Source: Mycobacterium sp. Root265
GTDB taxonomy: Bacteria; Actinomycetota; Actinomycetes; Mycobacteriales; Mycobacteriaceae
Length of the DNA: 40,962 nt
NCBI RefSeq assembly: GCF_001428895.1
Contig: NZ_LMJA01000017.1
Location: 1-40,962, forward strand
Reading direction: 5' to 3'
Program-made: the position numbers and the translations under genes
Part shown: positions 30,573 to 39,011 of the stretch, piece after piece
Layout: each line of letters starts with the position of its first letter
How positions within the stretch are numbered: the first letter of the stretch is position 1
The notes under the pieces: model-generated
Database searches by the model: none
Seen by the model: the letters and a program-made list of their open reading frames with translations, nothing else
What the model was told of the DNA's origin: nothing

Positions 30573-31509
30573 TCGGGCGGCCGACCAGTTCGGCGACGTC
30601 TGCGCACACCTGGGCGCGCGCGCGATCGCAGATGTCGAAGGCGGGCATCGTCATAAAGCCGTGGACGCCGCCTTCGAAAAATCGACAGACGGTCGGCACG
30701 CCCGCCGCCTCGAGAGCCTTGACGTAGGCAAGTCCCTCGTCGCGCAACGGGTCATGACCGGCCACCACGGCGATGGTCGTCGGCAATCCGGAAAGATCTG
30801 CGGCGTACAACGGTGACGCGTACGGATGGGTGCGGTCGGCTGTCCTGGGTACGTACTGATCCCAGTACCACTGAAGAGCGGGCCGCGGGTTGTAGTAACC
30901 GCGGCCGAACTCGCGGTACGACGGAGTGTCGAAGTCGGCGGCGATGACCGGGTACAGAAGGATCTGGGCGGCGAGTCGGGGCCCGAGTCGGTCCCGTGCC
31001 ATCAGTGCCGTGACGGCGGCGAGATTACCGCCCGCACTGTCGCCGCCGACGAGCAGTGCCGACGGGTCACCGCCGAGATCGTCGATGTGCGCTGCCGCCC
31101 AAGCTGTTGCGGCATACATGTCCTCGGCTGCTGCGGGCCACTGGCCCTCCTCCGATGCGCGGCGGTAATGCACCGACACCACCACGGCTGACAGGCGATT
31201 GGCGAAGTCGCGGCACAACCCGTCGTGACTGTCCAGATCGCAGAACACCCAGCCCCCGCCGTGGGCGTACACGAGGGTGGGAACCGTGGTGTGCGTCGCG
31301 GCATCGGGATGGTAGATCCGCACGCTCACCGGACTGTCGGGCCCCGGAATGTCCAGATTCTCGACCGAGGCGACCGGTTCCGGCATTGCCGGCGCGACCA
31401 AACGGGCACTGATGGCGGCGCGGGCCTGCACGCCGGTCATCGTGTGCACCGGCGGAAAACCCGCGTCCAGCGTCTCGATGATCGCGGCGATCTGTGGATC
31501 GAGGTTCAT
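30562..31509 (-). CDS. HSL-family alpha/beta hydrolase (esterase), second copy
   Basis: A 315-residue cytosolic esterase. HGGG is at 83-86 (VYAHGGGWVFCD), the nucleophile S158 in GGDSAGGN, D253 (GHDPLRDEG) and H283 (GGVHGF). The start is ATG 31509, which overlaps the IclR stop by 4 bases (ATGA), so regulator and esterase are one transcription unit; the longer reading is not used. It is a different lineage from the esterase at 15681-16637, with only motif-level likeness. As the sole enzyme tied to this IclR protein, its substrate or product may be close to the effector. A steroid ester is a reasonable guess. Confidence 0.88.
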   Translation of the reverse strand: MNLDPQIAAIIETLDAGFPPVHTMTGVQARAAISARLVAPAMPEPVASVENLDIPGPDSPVSVRIYHPDAATHTTVPTLVYAHGGGWVFCDLDSHDGLCRDFANRLSAVVVSVHYRRASEEGQWPAAAEDMYAATAWAAAHIDDLGGDPSALLVGGDSAGGNLAAVTALMARDRLGPRLAAQILLYPVIAADFDTPSYREFGRGYYNPRPALQWYWDQYVPRTADRTHPYASPLYAADLSGLPTTIAVVAGHDPLRDEGLAYVKALEAAGVPTVCRFFEGGVHGFMTMPAFDICDRARAQVCADVAELVGRPIRK

Positions 31510-32384
31510 GCGGGACGCAAGCTGTTGGCGTGCACGGCAGGGCGTGCGACCGGACCGCCCCGCAGCGGACGCATCTGCTGAAGTGTCGGCGCGACCCGAG
31601 GGCCACCCTCGACGGCACGCCAGATGCCCAGTGCCGCCATCCGGACAGGGGCGACCATGCGCTGGTCGAACATCATCTGATTCATCGGCCCGCACACCGA
31701 CACCGCAGCAACCGCCTCACCGGGGTCGCCGATCGGTGCCGCCACACATCCGAAGCCGGGCACCGACTCCTCGCGGTCGAAGGCGATGCCGTGCGATCGC
31801 ACCTTGAGCAGCTCGCTGCGCAACTGAGCCGGCGTCGAGATCGAGTATTTGGTGCGCCGGGCGAGGCCGTCGGCGTCGGGCATCCCGGTGTCGTCGCCAT
31901 CGTTGAAGGCGAGCATCGCCTTGCCGACCGCGGCGCAGTGTGCGGGCTGGCGACCGCCGACCCGCGTTGGGATGGCTGCCGTCATTCGGTTGCCGACCTT
32001 CTCCATGTACACGACGTCGGATCCTTCGAGGACCGCGAGATGCACGACCAATCCTGTCGCGGCGTGCAGTTCGTGCAGCATCGGGATGGCTGCCTTGTGC
32101 AACCGATCCTGGTGCACCGCCAGCGAGCCCAGCTCGACGAGCCGCATTCCGAGCTCATAGTCCCGGCCGCTGCGCCGGAGCCAGCGCAGCTGGACCAGCC
32201 GCTCCAGCATCCGGTGAGCCGATGAGCGTGGCAGACCGGTGCGGCGAACGATCTGCGCGAGCGTGAGGCGCCCCGGTCCGTCGAAGGCGTCGAGTACGAG
32301 GGATACCCGGTCGATGACGGCGCTCGGGGTTTCGGCAGCGGCCTTTCCGGCGGACGCGGGCGGGCGATCGATCATCACGGTCAT
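31506..32384 (-). CDS. IclR-family regulator, second copy
   Basis: A 292-residue regulator. The winged helix-turn-helix is at about 22-90: VIDRVSLVLDAFDGPG, LTLAQIVRRTGLPRSSAHRMLERLVQL, and the wing YELGMRLVELGSLAVH. The effector domain has LHELHAATGLVVHLAVLEGSDVVYMEKVG, GGRQPAHCAAVGKAMLAF and the later FDREESVPGFGCVAAPIGD, the standard IclR signature. ATG 32384 has GGAGG 7 bases upstream. The esterase gene overlaps by 4 bases. Two overlapping palindromes lie 18-51 bases upstream, so autoregulation is likely. The unrelated IclR at 13420-14337 has a different operator, so the two probably control separate modules. Confidence 0.92.
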   Translation of the reverse strand: MTVMIDRPPASAGKAAAETPSAVIDRVSLVLDAFDGPGRLTLAQIVRRTGLPRSSAHRMLERLVQLRWLRRSGRDYELGMRLVELGSLAVHQDRLHKAAIPMLHELHAATGLVVHLAVLEGSDVVYMEKVGNRMTAAIPTRVGGRQPAHCAAVGKAMLAFNDGDDTGMPDADGLARRTKYSISTPAQLRSELLKVRSHGIAFDREESVPGFGCVAAPIGDPGEAVAAVSVCGPMNQMMFDQRMVAPVRMAALGIWRAVEGGPRVAPTLQQMRPLRGGPVARPAVHANSLRPA

Positions 32385-32401
32385 CGTGATCCTCCGGTGC
32401 T

Positions 32402-32435
32402 ATATGTCTAATAGGCATATGACTAATGCTCATAT
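32402..32435. promoter_or_regulatory. Tandem palindromic IclR operator
   Basis: Two overlapping 19-base copies with a 15-base period are present. The first, at 32402-32420, is ATATGTCTAATAGGCATAT, a palindrome with one mismatched pair. The second, at 32417-32435, is ATATGACTAATGCTCATAT, with two mismatched pairs. Both share ATATGnCTAATnnnCATAT. The outer bases CTATATG (32400) and CATATAG (to 32437) also form an inverted repeat. It is AT-rich against a GC-rich background and sits just upstream of the IclR gene (start 32384). A pair of IclR dimers is the natural reading. Confidence 0.75.
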
Positions 32436-32506
32436 AGGAGTACCACAACCGTGTGGCTGCTGTCACATAATCGCGCCGATCTGCTCGCTGGTAGGGAGCG
32501 CCGATG

Positions 32507-32530
32507 GCGGGTAGCGACACCGCTACCCGC
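32507..32530 (-). terminator. Hairpin terminator after the delta4-KSTD operon
   Basis: GCGGGTAGCG (32507-32516) pairs perfectly with CGCTACCCGC (32521-32530) around a 4-base loop. It lies 33 bases downstream of the delta4-KSTD-like stop (minus strand) and separates the hsaA-hsaC-KSTD genes from iclR. No T-run follows, as in many mycobacterial terminators. Confidence 0.7.
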
Positions 32531-32562
32531 ATTGCGCCGAGGCCCGGTGGGGCGCACGCGCG

Positions 32563-34020
32563 TCAGACCGACGCTGCGCGGCCGGCGCGGCGACCGTAGA
32601 AGCTCCCGTCACCAAGTGAGACACCGCTGGCATATCCCCACGCGGCGAGCCCGGCGGCCGACCGACCGGCCGCGAACAACCCGGGAATCGGGTCACCACT
32701 GACATGTAGAACTTCGGCATCGAGGGTGGTGGCCAGGCCGCCGAGGGTGAATCCGCCGGTGGATTCCCTGAGGTCGATCGCGCCGACGGGGGAGCCGATC
32801 GGCCGGAGCCACTGCGGCTTCTTGTGCAGCAGCGGATCCTCGCCGCGCCCCGCACCCTCGTTGTAGGCGGCGACGGTGGCTTGCAGGGACCCCGGCGCCA
32901 ACCCGATCTCGTTCTCCAACTCGGCGACGGTCTCGGCGACCCATGTCGGTGGTCGCATCATCAACTGTGGTGACAGCGAGTTCATCGCCTCGTCCTGGGC
33001 TTCACCATCGATGATCAGATACGCCGTGTTGTCCTGGTGATACAGCGTCAGCTGGCCGATACGTCCCGGGTAGGTGTCCTCGGCGACGTAGCGTTGCCCG
33101 CGGCTGTTGACCAGGATGCCGCGTACCAGTTGCTGCGGGTCGGCAAAGATGGCGACCTCGGTGGCGTCCATATGCGCGAGGTCGGCCCCGAGCGCCTGAG
33201 CCATCTGGATGGCGCGGCCGTCGTGTTGCTCGATCGAGGCGGCCGGGCGGCCTGCGATGCGCGGCGCGTACTGCGCCACCATCGCCTCGTTGTAGGCGAA
33301 ACTGCCAGTGGCCAGGACCACGCCGCGACTGGCCCGGATGTTCAGCTCGCTGCCGTACCGGCGGGCGATGACACCTACGACCCGGCCACCGGTGTTCACG
33401 ACGAGTTGTTGCACGCGAACGTCGTACAGCGCCCGGGCGCCTGCCGTCTCGGCGGTATCGACGAGCGGTTTCATCAACATGAAGCCGGCGCTGGCTTCGC
33501 CCTGCTTCTTGTTCGACATCTGCGGCACGTGGCCGCGCGGCGCCGGCGCGGCAACCGTGTTGAAGGGGAACGAGTTCTCGCCGCCGGAGTACATCAATCC
33601 CTGATCGCCCATCGGCTCCCAGCCTGGCTCGCCGAAAAACTCCGACTTGAACGTCACTCCGCAATCGACAAGCCAATCGAAGTGCGCGACACTACCCGCG
33701 CAGTAGTCGGCGATCCGCGCTTCGTCGGCGCCGGGCCCCATGGCCGCGTTGAGGAAAGCGGCCATATTGTCGACCGAATCGCTGAAACCGCATGCTGTTT
33801 GGAGTGCGGTGCCACCGCCGAGGTAGATGAATCCACCTGCCATGGCGGCGGCACCGCCCCAGGAGCCGGTGCGCTCCAGCACGAGCACATCGGCGCCGGC
33901 GCGCGCAGCTTCGACTGCCGCGGCGGCCCCGGCGATGCCATAACCGGCAATGACGACGTCGGCTTCATGATCCCAGTGCGAGATCTTTGCTTCCGGCACC
34001 GGGACCAGGTCGGTGCTCAC
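32563..34020 (-). CDS. 3-ketosteroid-delta4-(5alpha)-dehydrogenase-like flavoprotein
   Basis: A 485-residue FAD enzyme, start GTG 34020, overlapping the hsaC stop by 4 bases; a longer reading through hsaC is rejected. The FAD motif VVIAGYGIAGAAAAVEAARAG begins at 22. Active-site positions are Y317 (AEDTYPG), Y463 and S465 (WGYASGVSLGD). They fall 2-3 residues from Y319, Y466 and S468 of the R. jostii delta4-(5alpha)-KSTD as I recall them, and the length is also close. It would turn 5alpha-dihydro-3-ketosteroids into 4-en-3-ones. The FAD-binding PGLFAAGRSAAG is at 446-457. It is the last gene of the hsaA-hsaC unit, before a terminator. A second, longer protein of this class is at 7005-8630. 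Confidence 0.85.
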   Translation of the reverse strand: MSTDLVPVPEAKISHWDHEADVVIAGYGIAGAAAAVEAARAGADVLVLERTGSWGGAAAMAGGFIYLGGGTALQTACGFSDSVDNMAAFLNAAMGPGADEARIADYCAGSVAHFDWLVDCGVTFKSEFFGEPGWEPMGDQGLMYSGGENSFPFNTVAAPAPRGHVPQMSNKKQGEASAGFMLMKPLVDTAETAGARALYDVRVQQLVVNTGGRVVGVIARRYGSELNIRASRGVVLATGSFAYNEAMVAQYAPRIAGRPAASIEQHDGRAIQMAQALGADLAHMDATEVAIFADPQQLVRGILVNSRGQRYVAEDTYPGRIGQLTLYHQDNTAYLIIDGEAQDEAMNSLSPQLMMRPPTWVAETVAELENEIGLAPGSLQATVAAYNEGAGRGEDPLLHKKPQWLRPIGSPVGAIDLRESTGGFTLGGLATTLDAEVLHVSGDPIPGLFAAGRSAAGLAAWGYASGVSLGDGSFYGRRAGRAASV

Positions 34021-34925
34021 GGACGCATCGCGGCGGGAAGGTCGTCGACCCACTGGTGTCCCCAGTAGCTGTCGGCGGTGATCTCCTCGGCGGTGTAGTA
34101 GTTCTCGTCGACCCGCATGCCTTCGGTGCCGAACTCGATGTCCCAGTCGCCGGGGGCGCGGACATAGAACGAGACCATCTTGTCGTTGGTGTGCCGTCCC
34201 AGCGTCGAGGACAACTGGAACCCGTCCGTGTTGATGCGGTCGAGGGCTTGGCCGACCGCATCGAGGGTGTCGACCTCCACCATCAGATGGATGAGTCCTG
34301 GGTCCCGCAGGGTGGCGGACGGGCACAACGCCAGGCTGTGGTGGCGCTGGTTGACGCCCAGGAAGCGCACCCGGACGGGGCCGAACTCCGGCGGAACCGG
34401 GACACGGAACGCACCGCGGGATTTGAATCCCAGCACGTCGGTGTAGAAGTCGAACATCCCCGGCACATCGAGCGCGGGCAGTACCACGTGTCCCAGGCCC
34501 TGCTCGCCGGTCACGAACCTGGCACCAAACGGTGTGACGACGGGGCTGTGGTCGAGCACGGCGCCGTGGAACACCTCCAGCGATGTCCCCGCCGGATCCT
34601 CGAACGCGATGACCTGTTCCACCCGGCGACTGTCGGCCTCGGCCAGTGACAACTCTTTGTACGGCGTGCCCGCGCCCTCCAACTTGCGCTTGACCTGAAC
34701 GAGATCGGCACTGTCGCGGACCTCCCAGCCGACCGTGACGATCTTGTCGGTGTTGCCGGGGGAGATGATGATCCGTGCGGCCCGCTCGTCCATCCGTAGA
34801 TACAGCGATTCGGGATCGGGCCCGGTGCCGGTGGCAAAACCCAGTGCGCCGAGGGCGAATTCGTGCCAACGCTGCATGTCGGTGGCCTGTACCGTCACGT
34901 AGCCGAGGCTCTTGATCAGTCCCAT
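34017..34925 (-). CDS. hsaC: Extradiol dioxygenase, 3,4-DHSA type
   Basis: A 302-residue type I extradiol dioxygenase that cleaves the catecholic ring A of 3,4-DHSA. The iron ligands are H146 (GLGHVVLP), H213 (GLIHLMVEV) and E264 (WDIEFGTEG), one or two residues from those of M. tuberculosis HsaC. Conserved second-shell residues are seen: H196 in NQRHHSL and Y254 in VSFYVRAP. Two vicinal-oxygen-chelate repeats make up the N- and C-terminal halves; the N-terminal one has no iron ligands, as normal. ATG 34925 follows GGAGG by 7 bases, 12 bases after hsaA. The delta4-KSTD-like gene overlaps its end by 4 bases. Confidence 0.93.
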   Translation of the reverse strand: MGLIKSLGYVTVQATDMQRWHEFALGALGFATGTGPDPESLYLRMDERAARIIISPGNTDKIVTVGWEVRDSADLVQVKRKLEGAGTPYKELSLAEADSRRVEQVIAFEDPAGTSLEVFHGAVLDHSPVVTPFGARFVTGEQGLGHVVLPALDVPGMFDFYTDVLGFKSRGAFRVPVPPEFGPVRVRFLGVNQRHHSLALCPSATLRDPGLIHLMVEVDTLDAVGQALDRINTDGFQLSSTLGRHTNDKMVSFYVRAPGDWDIEFGTEGMRVDENYYTAEEITADSYWGHQWVDDLPAAMRP

Positions 34926-34937
34926 GTGTCGGCCTCC

Positions 34938-36119
34938 TTAGATCATCGCCCGAAGGGGACCCTGTGGGTCCACTCCGAGTGAACTGAGTGCCGATGCGTG
35001 ATACACCGTGCTCGGGACGTGGATCGCATGTGCTTGACCCACGTGGACATCACGCCAGTACCGTTGCAGCGGCTTGTCCATTCGCGTGCCATTGCCACCG
35101 CAGCGCGCGAAGATCTCGTCGACCGCGGACACCGCACGCCAGACCGCGCGGACCTGGGTACGGCGCCCCGCGGCACGGTCTTCGAAGGAGACCTCTTTGC
35201 CGGCATCGACCATGTCGTAGATCCGGTCGACGTTGGCCAGCAGTTCCTGCCGTGCGGCGTTGATATCGGCAGCCGCCTCACCGATGGCGTACATGACATA
35301 CGGATCGTCCTTGATGGCGACTCCGCTGGAATTCACGCGCTGGCGCTGGTAATCCAGCGCAGCGGCGAGAGCGCCCTCGGCGATACCGATGGTGGCCGAC
35401 GAGATGCCGAGCGGAAACATCGTCGACCACGGCATCAGGTAGAGGGTTTCGGTCATCCCGGCTTCGCGCTGGGCGGTGCCGTCCATCACCTTCATCGCAT
35501 CCATGGTGCGGTAGGACGGCACGAATGCATCCTTGACGATGACGTCCTTGGATCCGGTGCCGCGCAAGCCGACGACATCCCACGAGTCCTCCACGATCTC
35601 GTAGTCCGAGCGCGGCAGGATCATGTGCAACATCTGCGGCGGCATCAGCGGCTCGCCTGCGTCGTCGCCGATCATGGCGCCGAGAAAGATCCAGTCGCAG
35701 TGGTCGGTGCCCGAGCTGAACTGCCAACGGCCGTTGAAGATGTAGCCGCCGTCAACGGGCCTGGCCACACCCTGCGGGGCATAGGGGGAGGCGACCCAGG
35801 TGTCGACATCGTCGGCCCAGATCTCGGCACCGACTCGGGGATCGGCGTAGGCGAGCTGATAGGGGTGCACTCCGACCACGCCGTTGATCCAGCCCGCGGA
35901 CGGGTCGAGTGCCGCGGTGGCCATCACGGTCTCGGCGAACTCGCGGGGATGAACCTCCATGCCACCGTGCAGCTTTGGCTGTAGAAGGCGGATGTTGCCG
36001 AGCTGCTTCATCGTCTTGACCGTGTTGTCGGTCAGCTTGCCGATCTTCTCGGCTTCCTCGGCCTGTCCGCGTAGTTGCTCTGCGACCTCGCCGAGACTGT
36101 CGATCACCCGTTGTGTCAT
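34938..36119 (-). CDS. hsaA: 3-HSA hydroxylase, oxygenase component
   Basis: A 393-residue flavin-dependent monooxygenase of the acyl-CoA dehydrogenase fold. It hydroxylates the phenolic 3-HSA to the catechol 3,4-DHSA with reduced flavin from HsaB. It matches M. tuberculosis HsaA in length and in blocks such as LLQPKLHGGMEVHP, SSGTDHCDWIFLG, ILPRSDYEIVEDSWDVVGLRGTGSKDVIVKDAFVP and RYWRDVHVGQAHA (given here in parts of a continuous alignment). ATG 36119 gives the family length; GTG 36143 would add eight residues. No clear ribosome site precedes it. hsaC follows after 12 bases. The reductase hsaB is at 2342-2869, far from here. Confidence 0.92.
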   Translation of the reverse strand: MTQRVIDSLGEVAEQLRGQAEEAEKIGKLTDNTVKTMKQLGNIRLLQPKLHGGMEVHPREFAETVMATAALDPSAGWINGVVGVHPYQLAYADPRVGAEIWADDVDTWVASPYAPQGVARPVDGGYIFNGRWQFSSGTDHCDWIFLGAMIGDDAGEPLMPPQMLHMILPRSDYEIVEDSWDVVGLRGTGSKDVIVKDAFVPSYRTMDAMKVMDGTAQREAGMTETLYLMPWSTMFPLGISSATIGIAEGALAAALDYQRQRVNSSGVAIKDDPYVMYAIGEAAADINAARQELLANVDRIYDMVDAGKEVSFEDRAAGRRTQVRAVWRAVSAVDEIFARCGGNGTRMDKPLQRYWRDVHVGQAHAIHVPSTVYHASALSSLGVDPQGPLRAMI

Positions 36120-36203
36120 GTCTACGATGGTGGCGGCACCCACGGTGGACCTGCATGTCCCGTCCCGGTGAGCGGACGAGATTCGCTCCGGCGGCCGGCC
36201 AGA

Positions 36204-37265
36204 TCAGAACTCCACGGTAACCGTATCGGACAGCGGGCAGGCCTGACAGGCCAAGAACAGCCCCTCGGCGATGTCCTGTTCTTCAAGGATCCCGGCGTTA
36301 CCCAGATCGACTTGGCCTGCCGTCACCGTGGCCGCGCACGAACCGCAGTTGCCTTCCCGGCAGGAGTAGGGGACCTCGATGCCGGCCGCCATCATCGTAT
36401 CGACGAGGTTGCGCCCTACCGGCCAGCGCAGTTGGTGCACTTCGCCGTCGATGGTGATCTCGGCGTCGGCTGCTTGGCCGTCGGACGGCAGGTCTTCGAT
36501 CACCACTTCGGCGAACGGATCGCCGTCCAGTGACTGGAACACCTCCAGATGGATGTGTTCGCGCGGGATTCCGGCCGCAGTCAGTGTTTCCTTGACGACT
36601 GACATGAACGGTGCGGGCCCGCAGATGAACGAGTGGTAGCCCGAGTACAGCAAGGCGAAATTGCTCAGTTGCGCGAGGGTGGGCAGACCTTGGATCGACT
36701 CCAGCCAATGCAGCACGGTGAGACGGCCTGCATAACGCGCCGCCAGTTCACGCAATTCGGCCGCGAAGATGACCGATGCCTCGTCGCGATTGGCGTAACA
36801 GAGCACGACCCGGCCGGTCCCGACCGCGAGCACGGACTTGAGAATCGACATGACGGGTGTGATGCCGCTCCCGGCGGCCCACAGCAGGAAGTCACCGTGC
36901 AGGTCGTGTGGCGTGAACACTCCCGAGGGTGGCAACGATTCGATCGTGTCACCCACGGAGACGTTGTCGCACAGCCAGTTCGACCCGTACCCGCCATCGG
37001 TGCGCTTGACGGTGACCTTTGGGGCATCGCTGGTGTGCGGTGAGCTCGCCAGGGAGTAGCAGCGCGCCACCGATCCGGTCTCGTCGCTCGGGATGCGCAG
37101 GGTCAGGAACTGACCGGGCCGATACCCGAAATGCTCTTGGTGTTCGCCGGGCACCGCGAAGACAAGTGATCTCGCGTCTCGACTTTCTTCGATCACTTCA
37201 GTGACGGTCAAAGGAACTGCTCGGGGGGAAGCCGGGGGGCGGCTGCCGGTGTCGACGTCGCTCAT
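36204..37265 (-). CDS. kshB: 3-ketosteroid 9alpha-hydroxylase reductase
   Basis: A 353-residue FNR-type reductase with a C-terminal plant-type [2Fe-2S] domain that passes electrons from NADH to KshA. The FAD motif RCYS is at 68-71, the nicotinamide motif GSGITPVMSILKS at 132-144, and the CGPAPFM segment at 215-221. The cluster cysteines are C302, C307, C310 and C340 (CREGNCGSC...C). Length and domain order match mycobacterial KshB (about 358). The start is ATG 37265 without a clear ribosome site; a 9-codon longer reading is less likely. It is divergent from the BVMO at 37334 and is followed by hsaA after 84 bases. Its partner kshA is at 5517-6674. Confidence 0.92.
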   Translation of the reverse strand: MSDVDTGSRPPASPRAVPLTVTEVIEESRDARSLVFAVPGEHQEHFGYRPGQFLTLRIPSDETGSVARCYSLASSPHTSDAPKVTVKRTDGGYGSNWLCDNVSVGDTIESLPPSGVFTPHDLHGDFLLWAAGSGITPVMSILKSVLAVGTGRVVLCYANRDEASVIFAAELRELAARYAGRLTVLHWLESIQGLPTLAQLSNFALLYSGYHSFICGPAPFMSVVKETLTAAGIPREHIHLEVFQSLDGDPFAEVVIEDLPSDGQAADAEITIDGEVHQLRWPVGRNLVDTMMAAGIEVPYSCREGNCGSCAATVTAGQVDLGNAGILEEQDIAEGLFLACQACPLSDTVTVEF

Positions 37266-37333
37266 GGACTGCAGTTTGGCCGAGCACCGCACGGTTATGG
37301 AGTTGCGCTGCCAGTGGCCGGGACGAAATTCCG

Positions 37334-39004
37334 GTGACCGGTCAACGGGATGTGAACGGGCCCGGTGAGTACGCAGCTTCTACCGTTCCTGATGTGAGTG
37401 CGACTCAGGACACTGTCGACGTTGTTGTGGTTGGTGCCGGCTTCGGCGGCCTGTACGCCCTGCACAAGTTCCGCCATCAGGGACGGTCGGTGCGGGTCTT
37501 CGAAGCCGCACCCGAGGTGGGCGGAACCTGGTATTTCAACCGGTACCCGGGCGCGCGATGCGATGTGGAGAGCCTGGACTACTGCTACTCGTTCTCCGAC
37601 GAACTCCAGCAGGAGTGGACGTGGACGGAGAAGTACGCCACGCAACCCGAAATACTTTCCTACATCAAGTGGGTCGCGGACCGCCTGGATCTGCGCAGCG
37701 GAATCACCTTTGACACGAGAGTCTCGTCGGCGGTCTTCGATGAAGACGCGCTGTTGTGGACGGTGACCACCGAGGGCGGTGAGACGGTCCGGTCGCGTTT
37801 TGTGGTGATGGCCACCGGGCCGCTGTCTTCGCCGTTGACCCCGAACATCAACGGCCTCGACAGTTTTGGTGGCGAGGTGTACCACACCGCGCACTGGCCG
37901 CACGAGGGCGTCGACTTCACCGGTAAACGGGTGGCCGTGATCGGTACCGGTTCCTCAGGCATTCAATCGATCCCGATCATCGCCGAACAGGCCGCACGGC
38001 TCTACGTGTTCCAGCGCACCCCGAACTACAGCGTGCCGGCAGGCAACCGCACGCTCGATCTCGACGAAATCAAGCATGCGAAGGACACCTACGCCGAGCG
38101 GCGACGAATGTCGTGGCGCAGCGGCGGCGGGTCACCGCACGTGGCACATCCCAAGATGACGATGGAAGCCAGCCCGGAGGAACGCCGCGCAGCATTCGAA
38201 AAGCGCTGGCAGTTGGGCGGTGTGCTGTTCTCGAAGACCTTCGCCGATCAGATGATCGACATGGACGCCAATGACGAAGCCCGCAAGTTCTACGAGGAAA
38301 AAGTACGCGCCGTCATCGACGATCCCGACGTCGCCGACCTGCTGATCCCCAACGATCACCCGATCGGCACCAAGCGGATCTGCACCGACACCAACTACTT
38401 CGAGACGTACAATCGCGACAACGTAGAACTGGTGAGTGTACGCAAAACACCGATCGAGTCGATCGATGCGACCGGGATCAACAGCTCCGAAGACCATTAC
38501 GCAGTCGACGCGATCGTGCTGGCCACCGGTTTCGATGCCATGACCGGGACGCTGGCCAAGATCGACATCGTGGGCCGTGACGGGCGGAAGCTGATCGACG
38601 ACTGGGCCGATGGCCCGCGGACCTACCTGGGGCTCGGAGTCGACGGATTCCCCAACCTGTTCCTGGTTTCCGGCCCGGGTGCGCCGGCGGTGTTGGCCAA
38701 CATGGTGCTGCACGCCGAGGCACACATCAATTGGATCTCCGATGCGATCGACTACCTCGATGAGCACGGCCTGAGCGCTATCGAAGCGACCACCGATGCG
38801 GTGGACGACTGGGTCGCCGAATGTAACCGACGGGCCGACGGGACGCTGTTCCCCAAGGCGAACTCGTGGTACATGGGCGCGAACGTGCCCGGTAAACCGC
38901 GCGTCTTCATGTTGTTCATCGGCGGTTTCGCGGTCTATCTCGACATTTGCGCCGAGGTCGCCGACGCCGGATACAAGGGCTTCAGCCTGCTCAAGAATTC
39001 GTGA
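37334..39004 (+). CDS. Steroid-type Baeyer-Villiger monooxygenase
   Basis: A 556-residue BVMO. The fingerprint FGGEVYHTAHWP is exact. FAD motif: VVVGAGFGGLYALHKF; NADPH motif: VIGTGSSGIQ. Blocks such as RYPGARCDVESLDY, EKYATQPEILSYI and KRVAVIGTGSSGIQSIPI closely follow the steroid monooxygenase of Rhodococcus rhodochrous, which turns progesterone into testosterone acetate. GTG 37334 gives a length and N-terminal spacing like that enzyme; GTG 37394, with TACCGT 7 bases upstream, is the alternative leaderless start. It is divergent from kshB and is followed after 7 bases by a hydroxysteroid-dehydrogenase-like SDR. C20- or C17-ketosteroids are the likely substrates. Confidence 0.88.
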   Translation: MTGQRDVNGPGEYAASTVPDVSATQDTVDVVVVGAGFGGLYALHKFRHQGRSVRVFEAAPEVGGTWYFNRYPGARCDVESLDYCYSFSDELQQEWTWTEKYATQPEILSYIKWVADRLDLRSGITFDTRVSSAVFDEDALLWTVTTEGGETVRSRFVVMATGPLSSPLTPNINGLDSFGGEVYHTAHWPHEGVDFTGKRVAVIGTGSSGIQSIPIIAEQAARLYVFQRTPNYSVPAGNRTLDLDEIKHAKDTYAERRRMSWRSGGGSPHVAHPKMTMEASPEERRAAFEKRWQLGGVLFSKTFADQMIDMDANDEARKFYEEKVRAVIDDPDVADLLIPNDHPIGTKRICTDTNYFETYNRDNVELVSVRKTPIESIDATGINSSEDHYAVDAIVLATGFDAMTGTLAKIDIVGRDGRKLIDDWADGPRTYLGLGVDGFPNLFLVSGPGAPAVLANMVLHAEAHINWISDAIDYLDEHGLSAIEATTDAVDDWVAECNRRADGTLFPKANSWYMGANVPGKPRVFMLFIGGFAVYLDICAEVADAGYKGFSLLKNS

Positions 39005-39011
39005 GGGAGGG

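Noticed and set aside
34021-34869. N-terminal extension of the delta4-KSTD-like reading through hsaC
   Set aside because: The region codes for HsaC in another frame with intact iron ligands; GTG 34020 gives a normal KSTD length and a 4-base overlap.
36170-36188. GAGCG-N9-CGCTC hairpin between kshB and hsaA
   Set aside because: Only five base pairs with a large loop and no T-run; too weak to call a terminator.
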